A stretch of DNA of 64,000 nucleotides from an uncultured Verrucomicrobiota bacterium (lineage in GTDB: Bacteria > Verrucomicrobiota > Verrucomicrobiia > Verrucomicrobiales > Verrucomicrobiaceae): NCBI GenBank assembly GCA_903838675.1, contig CAILZI010000141.1, forward strand, positions 182,055 through 246,054. Reading direction: 5' to 3'. A program made the position numbers and the translations under genes. This document shows, in pieces, positions 27,068-35,818 of the stretch. Numbering within the stretch: the first letter of the stretch is position 1; every line of letters starts with the position of its first letter. The notes under the pieces are model-generated. The model did not search any database and had not been told where the DNA came from. It saw only the letters and a program-made list of their open reading frames with translations.

Positions 27068-28549
27068 TCAGGCCTTGGCGAGTGCTTCATCAAAGCGTGC
27101 GATCAGGTCTGCGGTGTCTTCGAGTCCGGCGGAGACGCGGAGAAGCCAGCGGCTGACACCGCAGCTCTCAGCCCAGTCGAGTTCATCGTAATGAGCGAGC
27201 AGGGTGTAGGGACAGGCGAGGGTGAAGTTGGTGCCGAGGCTCGGGCCTTTGCAGACGCGCAGGGCATCGAAGACCTTGGGGCTGGTCTGCTCGGGGTTTT
27301 TGAGCGTGAAGGAGAACAGGCAGCCGTAGCCGCCGTTTTCACGACGGATGAATTCGTAACCGCGTCCGCCTTCGCTGCTCGCGTGCCAGACGCGGTCCAC
27401 CTTCGGGTGCGTGCGCAGATGCTCGGTGAGCGCCTGCGCGTTGTGGCTCATTTTGGCGGCGCGCTGGGAAAAATCGCGGCTGTTGAGTTCCAGCGCCACG
27501 GCATCGCCACGCCAGAGTTCGTGATCCGCATGCGCCGTCAGGAAGGCGGAAAAGGCCGCATGATGCGGTGAGTTGCGGTTCAGCACCACACTGCCGGCAA
27601 GGACATCGCCAACGCCCGAGAAGCTCTTGGTGAGGCTCGTCGTCACGACATCGGCCACGCGATGTGCATTCACATGCGCGACGGTGGAGATGGTGTCATC
27701 GATGATGATCGGCACGCCCGGTTGTGCTGCCGCACGGATGGCCAGCAGGCGCTCGAAATCGACGCAGCGGAGCAGGGGATTGCTCGGGGCTTCGCAGAAG
27801 ATGCCCGCGATGGGTTCGCTTTGCAGCAGCGTGCCCAGATCGTCATACTCACTGTCTTTGATGAGCGGCATGAAATGCACGCCGGTGCCGAAGAACTGCT
27901 GCAGCTTCAGCACATCCACATACGGGAAGTCGAGCTGCACCGTCTTGCGGCTGGGGAAAAGCTGCGTGAGCATGCGATGCACGGCAAAATTGGCCGCCAT
28001 GCCGGAAGGAAAGAGAAAGACGTCCTCCGGCTGTTGTCCTGCAAGTTGAGCAATGCGTTCGCGGATGGTCCGGTTCGCGGCCTTTCCTTCCTCCACGCTG
28101 GCGGCGCTCTTCTGTTCTCCCAGGGCATCGCAGGCCTGGCGTGTGCTCACGCATTCGCCGCAGAAGCGCCAGAACTTGCGGGCCTGCACATAGCTGTCCG
28201 CCGGGAAGACGGCGACGCCGAGGTTATGCGCCGTCCATTCGACCGCGCGGCCGGTTTCGATGAACTTTACGCAGCGCTCCGCATGCACGAGGCGCGGAAA
28301 CACGAGGCAGCGTTCGCCAGCGGCGGCGAATTCCTTTTCGGCTGCTGCAAACAGCCGGGAGATGGCCGGCGGGCAGCAGAAGCGTGGGTAGCCGGATTTG
28401 AACTTCGAGACCACATTCTGGTCCCCCTCTTCATAGCCGATCACATGCTCCCACAGTGGCAGGCACACGGACACGCCGAGGTCGTGGTCAGGGATGGCCT
28501 TGCCGAGGTCTTCGGCATTGCAGAGGGGATGGGTGAAAAGGTCGGTCAT
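27068..28549 (-). CDS. cystathionine gamma-synthase-like PLP enzyme of the long (Str2/fungal-like) type
   Basis: A 493-residue PLP enzyme of the trans-sulfuration family. The PLP lysine lies in TTSLTKSFSGVGDV, the cofactor aspartate in IIIDDTIST and a substrate region in CEAPSNPLLR. About 130 extra residues at the N-terminus (LGVSVCLPLWEHVIGYEEGD onward) resemble the extension of fungal cystathionine gamma-synthases rather than bacterial MetB. It would join an activated homoserine and cysteine into cystathionine for methionine synthesis. Its start overlaps the stop of the upstream trans-sulfuration gene by four bases, so the two are translationally coupled. Confidence 0.78.
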   Translation of the reverse strand: MTDLFTHPLCNAEDLGKAIPDHDLGVSVCLPLWEHVIGYEEGDQNVVSKFKSGYPRFCCPPAISRLFAAAEKEFAAAGERCLVFPRLVHAERCVKFIETGRAVEWTAHNLGVAVFPADSYVQARKFWRFCGECVSTRQACDALGEQKSAASVEEGKAANRTIRERIAQLAGQQPEDVFLFPSGMAANFAVHRMLTQLFPSRKTVQLDFPYVDVLKLQQFFGTGVHFMPLIKDSEYDDLGTLLQSEPIAGIFCEAPSNPLLRCVDFERLLAIRAAAQPGVPIIIDDTISTVAHVNAHRVADVVTTSLTKSFSGVGDVLAGSVVLNRNSPHHAAFSAFLTAHADHELWRGDAVALELNSRDFSQRAAKMSHNAQALTEHLRTHPKVDRVWHASSEGGRGYEFIRRENGGYGCLFSFTLKNPEQTSPKVFDALRVCKGPSLGTNFTLACPYTLLAHYDELDWAESCGVSRWLLRVSAGLEDTADLIARFDEALAKA

Positions 28550-29712
28550 TTGCGGTTCTTTAATGCCGCATCAATGTCCTTCCACAAGTCCTCAACGTGC
28601 TCGATGCCCACAGAAAAGCGTACGAGGCCGTCGGTGACGCCAGCAGCTTCGCGAGCGTCCTTGGGGATGGAAGCATGGGTCATGCTGGCAGGATGGGCGA
28701 CGAGGCTTTCGATGCCGCCGAGACTCTCCGCCTGAGTGAAGAGGCGCAGGCGGCGGATGAAGGCGAGGGTGTCGGCGTAGCTGAGGCCGAAATCGGCGAG
28801 GAGCATGCCACCGCCTGCCGTCATCTGCTTCTTGGCCAGCTTGTGCTGCGGGTGGCTCTTGAGGAAGGGGTATTTGACGCTCTTGACGCCTTTGCGCCCT
28901 TCCAGGCGCTGGGCCAGTTCGAGGGCGTTGGAGCAGTGGCGCTCCATGCGCACGGCTTCGGTTTTGGCACCGCGGGAGATGAGCCAGGTGTCGAAGGGGC
29001 TCGGCTGTAGGCCGATGGCCTTCTGCGCAAAGATCATTTTCTCCTGCCACTCGTCCAAATTGGTGCAGACGGCACCGCCGAGGCTGTCGCTGTGGCCGTT
29101 GGTGTATTTCGTGGTGCTTAGCAGGGAAAGATCGGCACCCAGATCCAGCGGTTGCTGCAGCAGGCTGGAGGCAAAGGTGTTGTCCACGGCCACGATGCTA
29201 CCTGCTTTGTGCGCTGCTTCGCTGATGGTCTTGATGTCCAAGATTTTCAGGAGCGGATTCGTTGGCGATTCCAGCCACACGAGCGCGGGTTTGAGCCGCG
29301 TGATGAGGTCGTAGTTTTCCGGATTGGCGAGGTTGGCGTATTTGATTTTGACGCCGAAACGCTTCAGCACCTTCTCGAAGATGCGGTAGGTGCAGCCGTA
29401 GATCTGCTGCTCGGAGAGAATGGTGTCGCCGGTCTTGAGGGAAAACAGGATGGCGGAGATGGCGCTGAGGCCGCTGGCGAAGACGGTGCAGTGCTTCGCG
29501 TTCTCCAGGCTTGCGAGCGTGGTCTGCAGGTTGCGGAAGTTCGGATTGCCGGAGCGCGTGTAGTCAAAGCCGGTGGGATTCCCGGTCTCAAACGTCGAGG
29601 TCATGTAGATCGGCGGTATCACGGCGCCGGTCTCGCTGCGGTAGTCCTGGCCCACGTGAATGGCACGCGTTTCGAAGCGTGCGTCGGCGGGGATGGTAGG
29701 GTCGTCTTTCAT
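28546..29712 (-). CDS. trans-sulfuration PLP enzyme (cystathionine gamma-lyase/gamma-synthase type)
   Basis: A 388-residue protein of the Cys/Met metabolism PLP family. Motifs are the N-terminal TRAIHVGQDY and PIYMTSTF, the YTRSGNPN loop, SGLSAISA, VDNTFAS, the PLP lysine in STTKYTNGHSDSLGG, and ESLGGIESLVAHPASMTH. The last motif and the TKYxNGHSD context favour cystathionine gamma-lyase or gamma-synthase over beta-lyase. The start at 29712 fits the family; the open frame continues 41 codons upstream but into the pyrH promoter region. It is the first gene of a two-gene unit with the long cystathionine synthase-like gene, and is divergent from pyrH. Confidence 0.85.
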   Translation of the reverse strand: MKDDPTIPADARFETRAIHVGQDYRSETGAVIPPIYMTSTFETGNPTGFDYTRSGNPNFRNLQTTLASLENAKHCTVFASGLSAISAILFSLKTGDTILSEQQIYGCTYRIFEKVLKRFGVKIKYANLANPENYDLITRLKPALVWLESPTNPLLKILDIKTISEAAHKAGSIVAVDNTFASSLLQQPLDLGADLSLLSTTKYTNGHSDSLGGAVCTNLDEWQEKMIFAQKAIGLQPSPFDTWLISRGAKTEAVRMERHCSNALELAQRLEGRKGVKSVKYPFLKSHPQHKLAKKQMTAGGGMLLADFGLSYADTLAFIRRLRLFTQAESLGGIESLVAHPASMTHASIPKDAREAAGVTDGLVRFSVGIEHVEDLWKDIDAALKNRK

Positions 29713-29788
29713 GAGGTGATGTGTGACATGCAGAATTAGCTTTGCAAGGCCCCTGCGCGCATGCTTTATGAGTAAACTCTGATCTTTC

Positions 29789-30526
29789 ATGCCCGACTCC
29801 ACCGCCCCTCGAAAATTCCGTCGCGTTCTGCTCAAACTCAGCGGTGAAGCGCTGAGACAACCCGGCAGTCAGGAGAACATTTCCCCGCCCATCGTTGAAG
29901 ACATGGCGGCACAGATCAAAGCAGCGCATCAAACCGGCCTCGAAATCGCTCTTGTCGTGGGTGGTGGGAACTTCTGGCGCGGTGTGACCGCCAGCAACAA
30001 GGGCATGGAACGAGCCACAGCCGACTACATGGGCATGCTGGCCACGGTGATGAATTCTCTCGCAGTGCAGAGCATGCTGGAAGCGATGGATGTGCCGACG
30101 CGGGTGCAAAGCGCCATCAAGATGGACAACGTGGCCGAACCCTTCATTCGCCGCAAAGCGATGCGCCATCTGGAACTGGGCCGCGTGGTCATCTTTGCCG
30201 CCGGCACGGGCAATCCCTTTTTCTCCACCGACACCACGGCGGCGCTGCGTGCCAGCGAGATCAATGCCGAGATCGTGCTCAAGGCCACCAAGGTGGACGG
30301 CATCTACGACTCTGATCCAGCCAAAAACCCCAACGCGGTGAAATTTGACCGTGTCAGCTTTCACGAGTGCTTGACGCGCCAGCTCAAGGTGATGGACTCG
30401 ACCGCGTTCTCGCTGTGCATGGAGAACAACATGCCCATCGGCGTTTTCAGCATGAACGAACCCGACAACATCCGCCGCGCGCTCATCGGCGAATACATCG
30501 GTACGATGGTCGATGCCAAAGGCTGA
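29789..30526 (+). CDS. pyrH: UMP kinase
   Basis: A 245-residue bacterial UMP kinase of the amino-acid-kinase fold, which phosphorylates UMP to UDP with ATP. Visible motifs are LLKLSGEAL at the N-terminus, [10 protein letters not shown], the nucleotide-binding [13 protein letters not shown] and the ATP-site [13 protein letters not shown]. It lies 24 bases upstream of frr, the usual bacterial pairing, although tsf and rpsB are not present upstream here. Confidence 0.96.
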   Translation: MPDSTAPRKFRRVLLKLSGEALRQPGSQENISPPIVEDMAAQIKAAHQTGLEIALVVGGGNFWRGVTASNKGMERATADYMGMLATVMNSLAVQSMLEAMDVPTRVQSAIKMDNVAEPFIRRKAMRHLELGRVVIFAAGTGNPFFSTDTTAALRASEINAEIVLKATKVDGIYDSDPAKNPNAVKFDRVSFHECLTRQLKVMDSTAFSLCMENNMPIGVFSMNEPDNIRRALIGEYIGTMVDAKG

Positions 30527-30550
30527 TCAAATTTCCAACCCAAGACAGAT

Positions 30551-31117
30551 ATGGACCCTGAATTGACAATGATGGAGGCCGACGAGGCCATGACGAAGGC
30601 GGTTGAGCACGCCATTCATGAATTTGCGACCGTGCGCACTGGCAAGGCATCACCGACCCTGGTGGAAAACATGGATGTGCATGTGATGAGCTATGGCAGC
30701 CACATGAAGCTCAAGCAGCTGGCCATGATCACCACGCCGGATGCACGGCTGATCCGCATCGAGCCTTTTGACTCCTCCACACTGCAGGACATTGATCGTG
30801 CGATCCGTGAGTCACGCCTCGGCCTGAACGGCAGCATTGAAGGCAAGGTGATCCGCCTGCCGATTCCCTCCCTTTCCACCGAACGCCGCGAGCAGATGGT
30901 GAAAATGTGCAAGACCCTCGGCGAAGATGCTCGTGTGCGCGTACGCTCCGCCCGTCGGGATGCCCTTGAAACGATCAAGAAAGGCGAGAAAGACGGCCAC
31001 ATCACCGAAGATGACCTCCACCGCATGGAGAAGGAAATCCAGGTCATGACCGATAAGAAGATCGCCGAAATCGACCAGCATGTGGTCTCGAAAGAAAAAG
31101 AAATCATGACGGTTTGA
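30551..31117 (+). CDS. frr: ribosome recycling factor
   Basis: A 188-residue protein of normal family length. RRF splits post-termination ribosomes together with EF-G. The VRTGKASPTLVENM segment, the RIEPFDSSTLQDIDRAI region, then LPIPSLSTERREQMVK and the helical C-terminal ...RSARRDALETIKKGEKDG are all typical. It is in the same transcription unit as pyrH and is followed after 16 bases by a hexapeptide-repeat gene. Confidence 0.96.
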   Translation: MDPELTMMEADEAMTKAVEHAIHEFATVRTGKASPTLVENMDVHVMSYGSHMKLKQLAMITTPDARLIRIEPFDSSTLQDIDRAIRESRLGLNGSIEGKVIRLPIPSLSTERREQMVKMCKTLGEDARVRVRSARRDALETIKKGEKDGHITEDDLHRMEKEIQVMTDKKIAEIDQHVVSKEKEIMTV

Positions 31118-31133
31118 GCCAAACCAGTTTCTG

Positions 31134-31811
31134 ATGTTTCCCGCGCGCGACTACCTCGACCTTACCCATACGAAGCATGGCATCCTTTTTCCGGATGACT
31201 CGCCCGTTTGGACGGCGTTGACGCGGATCGAATCGTATCTCGACTTCCGGCTGCAGCGTGAGGTTCGCGTGCAAGTGCCACCGGGGGCCTTCATCGGTGA
31301 GGATGTGTTCATTGACGAAGGCACGACGCTCGAGCCAGGCGCGGTGATCAAAGGTCCGGCGTGGATCGGCCGCAACTGCCAGATCCGGGCGGGCTGCTAC
31401 ATTCGCGAGAACGTGATCATCGGCGACGGCTGCGTGCTCGGGAACTCCTGCGAATTCAAGAACTGCGTGATCTTCGATGGCTGCGAGGTCCCGCACTACA
31501 ATTACGTGGGTGACTCGATCCTCGGACACAAGGCACATCTGGCCGCTGGTGTGATTCTTTCAAACGTGCGGCTGGACCGCCTCGAGGTCACAGTGAAGAC
31601 AGACACCGATGTCATCCCCACCAGCCTGCGAAAATTCGGCGCAATCGTGGGCGACTACGCCGAAATCGGCTGCAACAGCGTTATCAGCCCCGGCAGCATC
31701 ATCGGCCGTCGCAGCATCATCTATCCGCTGACGCATTTCAGCGGCGTGCTGGAGGCCGATCTCATGCTGAAGACAAGGCAGACGCAGCAGGTGGTGAAGC
31801 GGCGGCGTTAG
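31134..31811 (+). CDS. left-handed beta-helix (hexapeptide-repeat) protein, GlmU C-domain-like
   Basis: A 225-residue protein with about eight hexapeptide turns (AFIGED, VFIDEG, AVIKGP, AWIGRN, VIIGDG and so on), the signature of the left-handed beta-helix acyltransferases. The N-terminal 50 residues are helical, and the stretch HYNYVGDSILGHKAHLAAG resembles the acetyltransferase part of GlmU. No pyrophosphorylase domain is fused. It may act as an acetyl- or acyltransferase in cell-envelope precursor synthesis. It lies at the end of the pyrH-frr unit. Confidence 0.72.
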   Translation: MFPARDYLDLTHTKHGILFPDDSPVWTALTRIESYLDFRLQREVRVQVPPGAFIGEDVFIDEGTTLEPGAVIKGPAWIGRNCQIRAGCYIRENVIIGDGCVLGNSCEFKNCVIFDGCEVPHYNYVGDSILGHKAHLAAGVILSNVRLDRLEVTVKTDTDVIPTSLRKFGAIVGDYAEIGCNSVISPGSIIGRRSIIYPLTHFSGVLEADLMLKTRQTQQVVKRRR

Positions 31812-31977
31812 CAGCGGGGATCGATACCATGCTGGTCCGTGGGAGTCAGACCCACATCCACGTCTAGGAAATCGCGGTTCAGCCTGCTCTTCTCGCTGTC
31901 GAGCCGTGACAAACCCACGCCTTCCAACGTTGCAGTTCCTGATTGTCATGGGGCAAGTCGGGGTGGTAGCATTTGGC

Positions 31978-32889
31978 ATGCGCTGGCTGCTGCCGATATT
32001 CCTGTTTTGCGGTGCTTTGCCCGTGCGTGCGGTTGAAGTTATCCGGGTCACTTGGAAGACATCCTATGCGGCATCACCGCCTCAGTTCAACCGTCCGGCG
32101 GCGGATTTCCTGCCGATGTTTCGGCTGGCGCTGAATACGCTGCCAGAGGCTGCGATTGTCACCCTGGCGCTGTCACAACCAGCACTGCTCGGACTGACTT
32201 CTGCGCAGGCAGCCACGATGCTCCCCTTGGTGGCGAAGCGTTACGCATTGATCGCCAAGTCACCGGTCTATTCCGTTGTGGCCTCGGCACTGCCCTATTG
32301 TTTCGTGGAAAAACGTCCGCAGGAAGGTCTGGCGCTGGTGCATCTGCCCACGGGTGCGGATGCACGCACGCCGGTGCTGGTGTTTCTGCACGGCTACGGC
32401 GGCAGTTTTCTCTGGTATCAGCACCTGCTGGCTGAGCACTTCCCGAAGTGCATCATCATCTGCCCGGCCTATGGCATCAATACTTCCACCATTTCCAGCG
32501 AGTATGTGGAGGAGTGTGTGCAGGCAGTGGGCGTGCGGTTGGGACGACCAGTAACGAAGCCGGTTTTGTTGGGGCTGTCCGCGGGTGGTTTTGGCGCATG
32601 TGAAGTCTTTACCAAGCATCTGGATCGCTTTGAACGCCTGATCTGCATGGCTGCGTACCCACCGGAAGACCTGCTGCTGAGATTTCCGCGTGAGGGGAAG
32701 GCTGCATTCATCGCTGGCGGCGACGAATACTTCGTGAAGTCGGGAGAGTTCGCGCGGCGCATTGCGAAAGTCCGGCAGCTCGCACCTGCCACGCAGGAAT
32801 TTGCCGTGCCGCAGGCAGGTCATTTTTTTCTGCTCACCCACACGACACTGACGATGGCAAACCTGCGCGAGTGGCTGCCGCGCCTCTGA
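31978..32889 (+). CDS. exported alpha/beta-hydrolase
   Basis: A 303-residue protein from the ATG at 31978, which gives a signal peptide MRWLLPIFLFCGALPVRA; in-frame starts at 31948 (ATG) and 31906 (GTG) exist. The strand VLVFLHGYGGS with its oxyanion HG, the nucleophile elbow LLGLSAGGFG and a late histidine in VPQAGHFF form a plausible Ser-Asp-His hydrolase. The aspartate could be in AGGDEYF. The substrate is unknown. It begins 166 bases after the hexapeptide gene, so it is probably a separate unit, and it converges with the membrane protein gene at 32891. Confidence 0.72.
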   Translation: MRWLLPIFLFCGALPVRAVEVIRVTWKTSYAASPPQFNRPAADFLPMFRLALNTLPEAAIVTLALSQPALLGLTSAQAATMLPLVAKRYALIAKSPVYSVVASALPYCFVEKRPQEGLALVHLPTGADARTPVLVFLHGYGGSFLWYQHLLAEHFPKCIIICPAYGINTSTISSEYVEECVQAVGVRLGRPVTKPVLLGLSAGGFGACEVFTKHLDRFERLICMAAYPPEDLLLRFPREGKAAFIAGGDEYFVKSGEFARRIAKVRQLAPATQEFAVPQAGHFFLLTHTTLTMANLREWLPRL

Positions 32890-32890
32890 C

Positions 32891-33715
32891 TCACACCCGC
32901 AGCATGTCCTTCACGACCTGCCAGTAGAGGAAGATGCAGCCGCGCCAGGAATAGCGGAATTCGCCGTTGCCCGTGGGCTCGATGACGCCGGCGTTGATGT
33001 TATGGTCAATCAGCACGCTCATGTCGCGCTCGATGTAGGCGTGCAGATACTCGGTGTCCTGAAGCGCCAGGTCTTCGAGGCGGATGCCTTCGTTGTGGAG
33101 AAAGCTTTCATGACGCTCCAGAAGGTCTGAGAACGAGCCCGCGTGCGTGAAGCGGTTCAGCCGCTGCTTGGGAGAGTGCTTCATCGTGGCGGCGAAGGGA
33201 TAGTTCGTCGTGGTGAAGGTGACTCCGCTGGTGGCGCGTGAAGTGAGACTGACGTACGAAAAGCCAAAATCACCCTGCTGCGCCAGCGCGATGGCGGCCT
33301 GCATGCGTTTTCCCTCATGGTAAAACAGCCGCATGAAGTAGTCCGTCTGGCTGAACTGCCAGCCGGTGTCACCGACTTCGGTGAATCCGTCTTCATCCGC
33401 CTCGCTGCTAAGCTCGGAGAGTTCAGGAAACACCTCGCGGGAGGGGGGGAAGCGGTGCTTGACCTCGCTTTTGATCGGGAAGCGCAGCCGGCGTACGCGG
33501 AAGACGATCTCCATCCAAGGCATCATGAACCATGCACCGACAAAAATGGCGCCGCCGACATGCGTGTTTGTCATGTAGTAGCCGCTCAAATAAGAGGCAC
33601 CCAGCAAGGCGAGCCATCCCAGCTTCTGGATGAAGCGGTTGTTGAAGGAACGGCATGCTATGGCAAAAACAATGGCCGCCGCAACATACAGAATCTGCTG
33701 GAGTGTGGTTTCCAT
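32891..33715 (-). CDS. membrane protein of unknown function
   Basis: A 274-residue protein with three predicted helices in the first 75 residues (IVFAIACRS, LGWLALLGASYLSGYYM, AIFVGAWFMMPWMEIVF), then a soluble domain of about 200 residues. That domain contains aromatic strands (FGFSYVSLTSRATSG) and a C-terminal WRGCIFLYWQVVKDM. No motif was recognised. It is downstream of the porin gene on the same strand, but a strong stem-loop at 33807 separates them. Confidence 0.65.
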   Translation of the reverse strand: METTLQQILYVAAAIVFAIACRSFNNRFIQKLGWLALLGASYLSGYYMTNTHVGGAIFVGAWFMMPWMEIVFRVRRLRFPIKSEVKHRFPPSREVFPELSELSSEADEDGFTEVGDTGWQFSQTDYFMRLFYHEGKRMQAAIALAQQGDFGFSYVSLTSRATSGVTFTTTNYPFAATMKHSPKQRLNRFTHAGSFSDLLERHESFLHNEGIRLEDLALQDTEYLHAYIERDMSVLIDHNINAGVIEPTGNGEFRYSWRGCIFLYWQVVKDMLRV

Positions 33716-33806
33716 GAGGCCGTTGAGTTTGAAGCAAAGCTGAAACTAAGGGAAGACTTGGGACAAAGCAACCTTGCATCCGTTCGTCCGCCTGCCTGGA
33801 AATGAA

Positions 33807-33839
33807 GAGGCCGGACGCATTCCCGATGCATCCGGCCTC
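33807..33839 (-). terminator. stem-loop terminator after the porin gene
   Basis: Fourteen-base arms (33807-33820 and 33826-33839) pair with a single C-A mismatch around a five-base loop. It lies 29 bases beyond the porin stop codon on the minus strand. The run of T after it is short, so factor-independent termination is likely but not certain. Confidence 0.7.
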
Positions 33840-33867
33840 CAACTCAACCTTGACCAAAAATTGGCGC

Positions 33868-35514
33868 TTAGAAATTGACCTGGGCCTGCACGCCGAGGTA
33901 ATCGTAATTCACATTGTTGTAGGGAGCCAAATTCGTGTTGGTGCGCATGCCGTGCATGTACATGGCTGTGAGTTCCAGCTCCGGGTAGGGGATGAAGCGG
34001 AAGCCGAATCCCACTTCGTTCACTTTGTCCTTGGGAGCATTGGCTGCAAATTTGCGGCCGCCGTTGTAGGTCTGCCAGCGGACGAACGGAATCAATTCCC
34101 TCTGGCTGGCAAACACTTGGCGGTAATTTGCCTGCACATAGCCGCCGCTCAGACTGGCGACATTGATGGTGCGCATGTCATTGGAGAGCTGCGGGCCCCG
34201 GCCCCAGTTCCATTCGGTTTCGATGCCGAACGGCTGCGGAAACAGAACGCCAGAAATGGCGACACGTGTGTCGGTAAAGCCACGGTTGGCGCCATTGCCA
34301 TTTTTGGGAGTCACACCATTGATGGGGGCTGTGGTGGTGTTGAATTTTCCTGCATAGCCCGAGATACCAAGTTCAAGGAACTGGCCGTTGTCGAATTCAA
34401 ACGGATAGGTGGCACGGGCTATCCAGTGCGGCTGTCCATTGGTATCTGGACGATTGATGCCCTGGCCGGAGTAAGCTCCCAGCGCGACCAAACCGTAGTC
34501 ACCCGAGCCGCGCAGGCCCATTTTGACCAGGTTTTTGAAACGCTCGCGGATTTCATAGGGTGCCCACATGTAATAGACACCGAAGTCACGCTCGCCCTCA
34601 ACGGCGGTGCTGATGGCTTCAGGGCGCTCCAAGGCGAGACGGTTCTGGGATGACTGCATGGTTTGATAACCAAAAGGCACTTTGGACAGACCCATACGGA
34701 CGCGATGTTCGCGGGCGGGGTCGAGGGAGATATCGGCGTAGTAGTCGCGGGCCTGCAGGACGTTCTGGCTGCCATTGGTCGCGTTGACGCTGGCAAAGTA
34801 ATCTGCCTGGAAATAAAGGTAGAGGTGGTTGGTCACATCACCGCTGAAGGCCAGACGGCCACGGCGGATGCCGATGCTTGACTGGTCATTGGCGAAGGGA
34901 TCATTTTGACTGTGAAGCACACCACCAGATTCTTTCATGACGGATTCTGCACGCACCTGCAGGTAGCCTTTCATTTTCAGGCGCTCATACCATTTGTCGG
35001 CCAGAAGGGTGTCCAGTTCGGCCGCAGACATCGTGGATGGCGAGGTGTTGTCGGTGATTTTGGAGATCTCCTCCACCTGTCCGCGGGTGTTGGAAATGGC
35101 GTTTTCGAGATTGCCCACCTTGCTTTCGGCTTGGGACAGGCGCTTCTCCAGCGCAGGGTCGCCGGAATGATTGAGGGCATTCTCCAGATGGCCCACCTTG
35201 CTTTCGGTTTGAGCCAGACGCTTTTCCAGAGCGGAGGTGTTTGACGTTGGGCCCGCTGCGGGAGCTGGAGAGGCTGGAGAGGCCGGCGCCGGAGCGGCTG
35301 CCACTGCGGCTTTGTCCTTCTCCTTGTCCTCCTCACGGGATGCGGCGACTAGCAAGTCATACTCCTCCTGGCTCAAAGTGCCTTTGGCCTTCATGATGAG
35401 AAAGAGCTTTTCCATTGCCGGGCCGGCGGCAACTGGCAAGGATGGGGGCAGGGCGATGGCGACGGCTGCAAGAGCAGTCAAGACACGGGATATGCGGGAA
35501 TGTTTGAGGCGCAT
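33868..35514 (-). CDS. phosphate-selective porin (OprO/OprP type)
   Basis: A 548-residue outer-membrane protein: signal peptide (RVLTALAAVAIALPPSLPVAAG), a periplasmic segment containing two near-identical coiled-coil repeats ((A)LEKRL(A/S)Q(T/A)ESKVG(H/N)LENA), then a beta-barrel ending in LGVQAQVNF with a C-terminal phenylalanine. The barrel pattern (GIRRGRLAFSGDV, then RVRMGLSKVPFGYQ) fits the phosphate-selective porin family. The coiled coil probably trimerises or anchors the porin to peptidoglycan. It diverges from the pst operon and shares with it a 304-base promoter region with a Pho-box-like site. Confidence 0.85.
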   Translation of the reverse strand: MRLKHSRISRVLTALAAVAIALPPSLPVAAGPAMEKLFLIMKAKGTLSQEEYDLLVAASREEDKEKDKAAVAAAPAPASPASPAPAAGPTSNTSALEKRLAQTESKVGHLENALNHSGDPALEKRLSQAESKVGNLENAISNTRGQVEEISKITDNTSPSTMSAAELDTLLADKWYERLKMKGYLQVRAESVMKESGGVLHSQNDPFANDQSSIGIRRGRLAFSGDVTNHLYLYFQADYFASVNATNGSQNVLQARDYYADISLDPAREHRVRMGLSKVPFGYQTMQSSQNRLALERPEAISTAVEGERDFGVYYMWAPYEIRERFKNLVKMGLRGSGDYGLVALGAYSGQGINRPDTNGQPHWIARATYPFEFDNGQFLELGISGYAGKFNTTTAPINGVTPKNGNGANRGFTDTRVAISGVLFPQPFGIETEWNWGRGPQLSNDMRTINVASLSGGYVQANYRQVFASQRELIPFVRWQTYNGGRKFAANAPKDKVNEVGFGFRFIPYPELELTAMYMHGMRTNTNLAPYNNVNYDYLGVQAQVNF

Positions 35515-35577
35515 GTGTGAGGTGTTCAGGTGAGTTGAATTAGCTTCCCCAGGCGATGTGATACCCCCCAGGAAGAA

Positions 35578-35595
35578 ATGTCACATTGCTGTAAC
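35578..35595 (+). promoter_or_regulatory. Pho-box-like site in the porin/pst intergenic region
   Basis: ATGTCAC and CTGTAAC, two 7-bp direct repeats separated by the four bases ATTG, match the spacing of the PhoB recognition site (7-4-7, consensus CTGTCAT). It lies about 64 bases upstream of the porin start and 224 upstream of pstS. The match is seen directly; PhoB control is inferred. Confidence 0.55.
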
Positions 35596-35620
35596 CTACT
35601 ACCCCTGCGAGATTCTTAAT

Positions 35621-35636
35621 GTGACGCTTTCGTCAC
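35621..35636. promoter_or_regulatory. palindrome copy 1, candidate operator
   Basis: Six-base arms GTGACG and CGTCAC around CTTT. An identical copy lies at 35700-35715, with exactly 79 bases between starts. Both are in the shared porin/pstS promoter region. Confidence 0.6.
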
Positions 35637-35699
35637 GAAGAGGGGTATTCACATCGCAATTGCTACTTGAGGGGTGTCCTTTGTCTCAGTATTTTGTAT

Positions 35700-35715
35700 G
35701 TGACGCTTTCGTCAC
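35700..35715. promoter_or_regulatory. palindrome copy 2, candidate operator
   Basis: Identical to the palindrome at 35621-35636, including the loop and the T before the left arm. It lies 104 bases upstream of the pstS start. Together the two could be bound by one looping or cooperating regulator. Confidence 0.6.
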
Positions 35716-35818
35716 AGTGTGCATTTTGACCACTTGCCCCCTTCATCCAATATCCGGCTCCGTCACCCGCATCCTGGCGGCGGACAAGCTCCTCGCCCTA
35801 TCCTATCCAACATCCGTC

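Noticed and set aside
29713..29788. Possible SAM riboswitch upstream of the trans-sulfuration operon
   Set aside because: Only 76 bases separate the divergent start codons, too little for a SAM riboswitch plus promoter, and no matching stems were seen.
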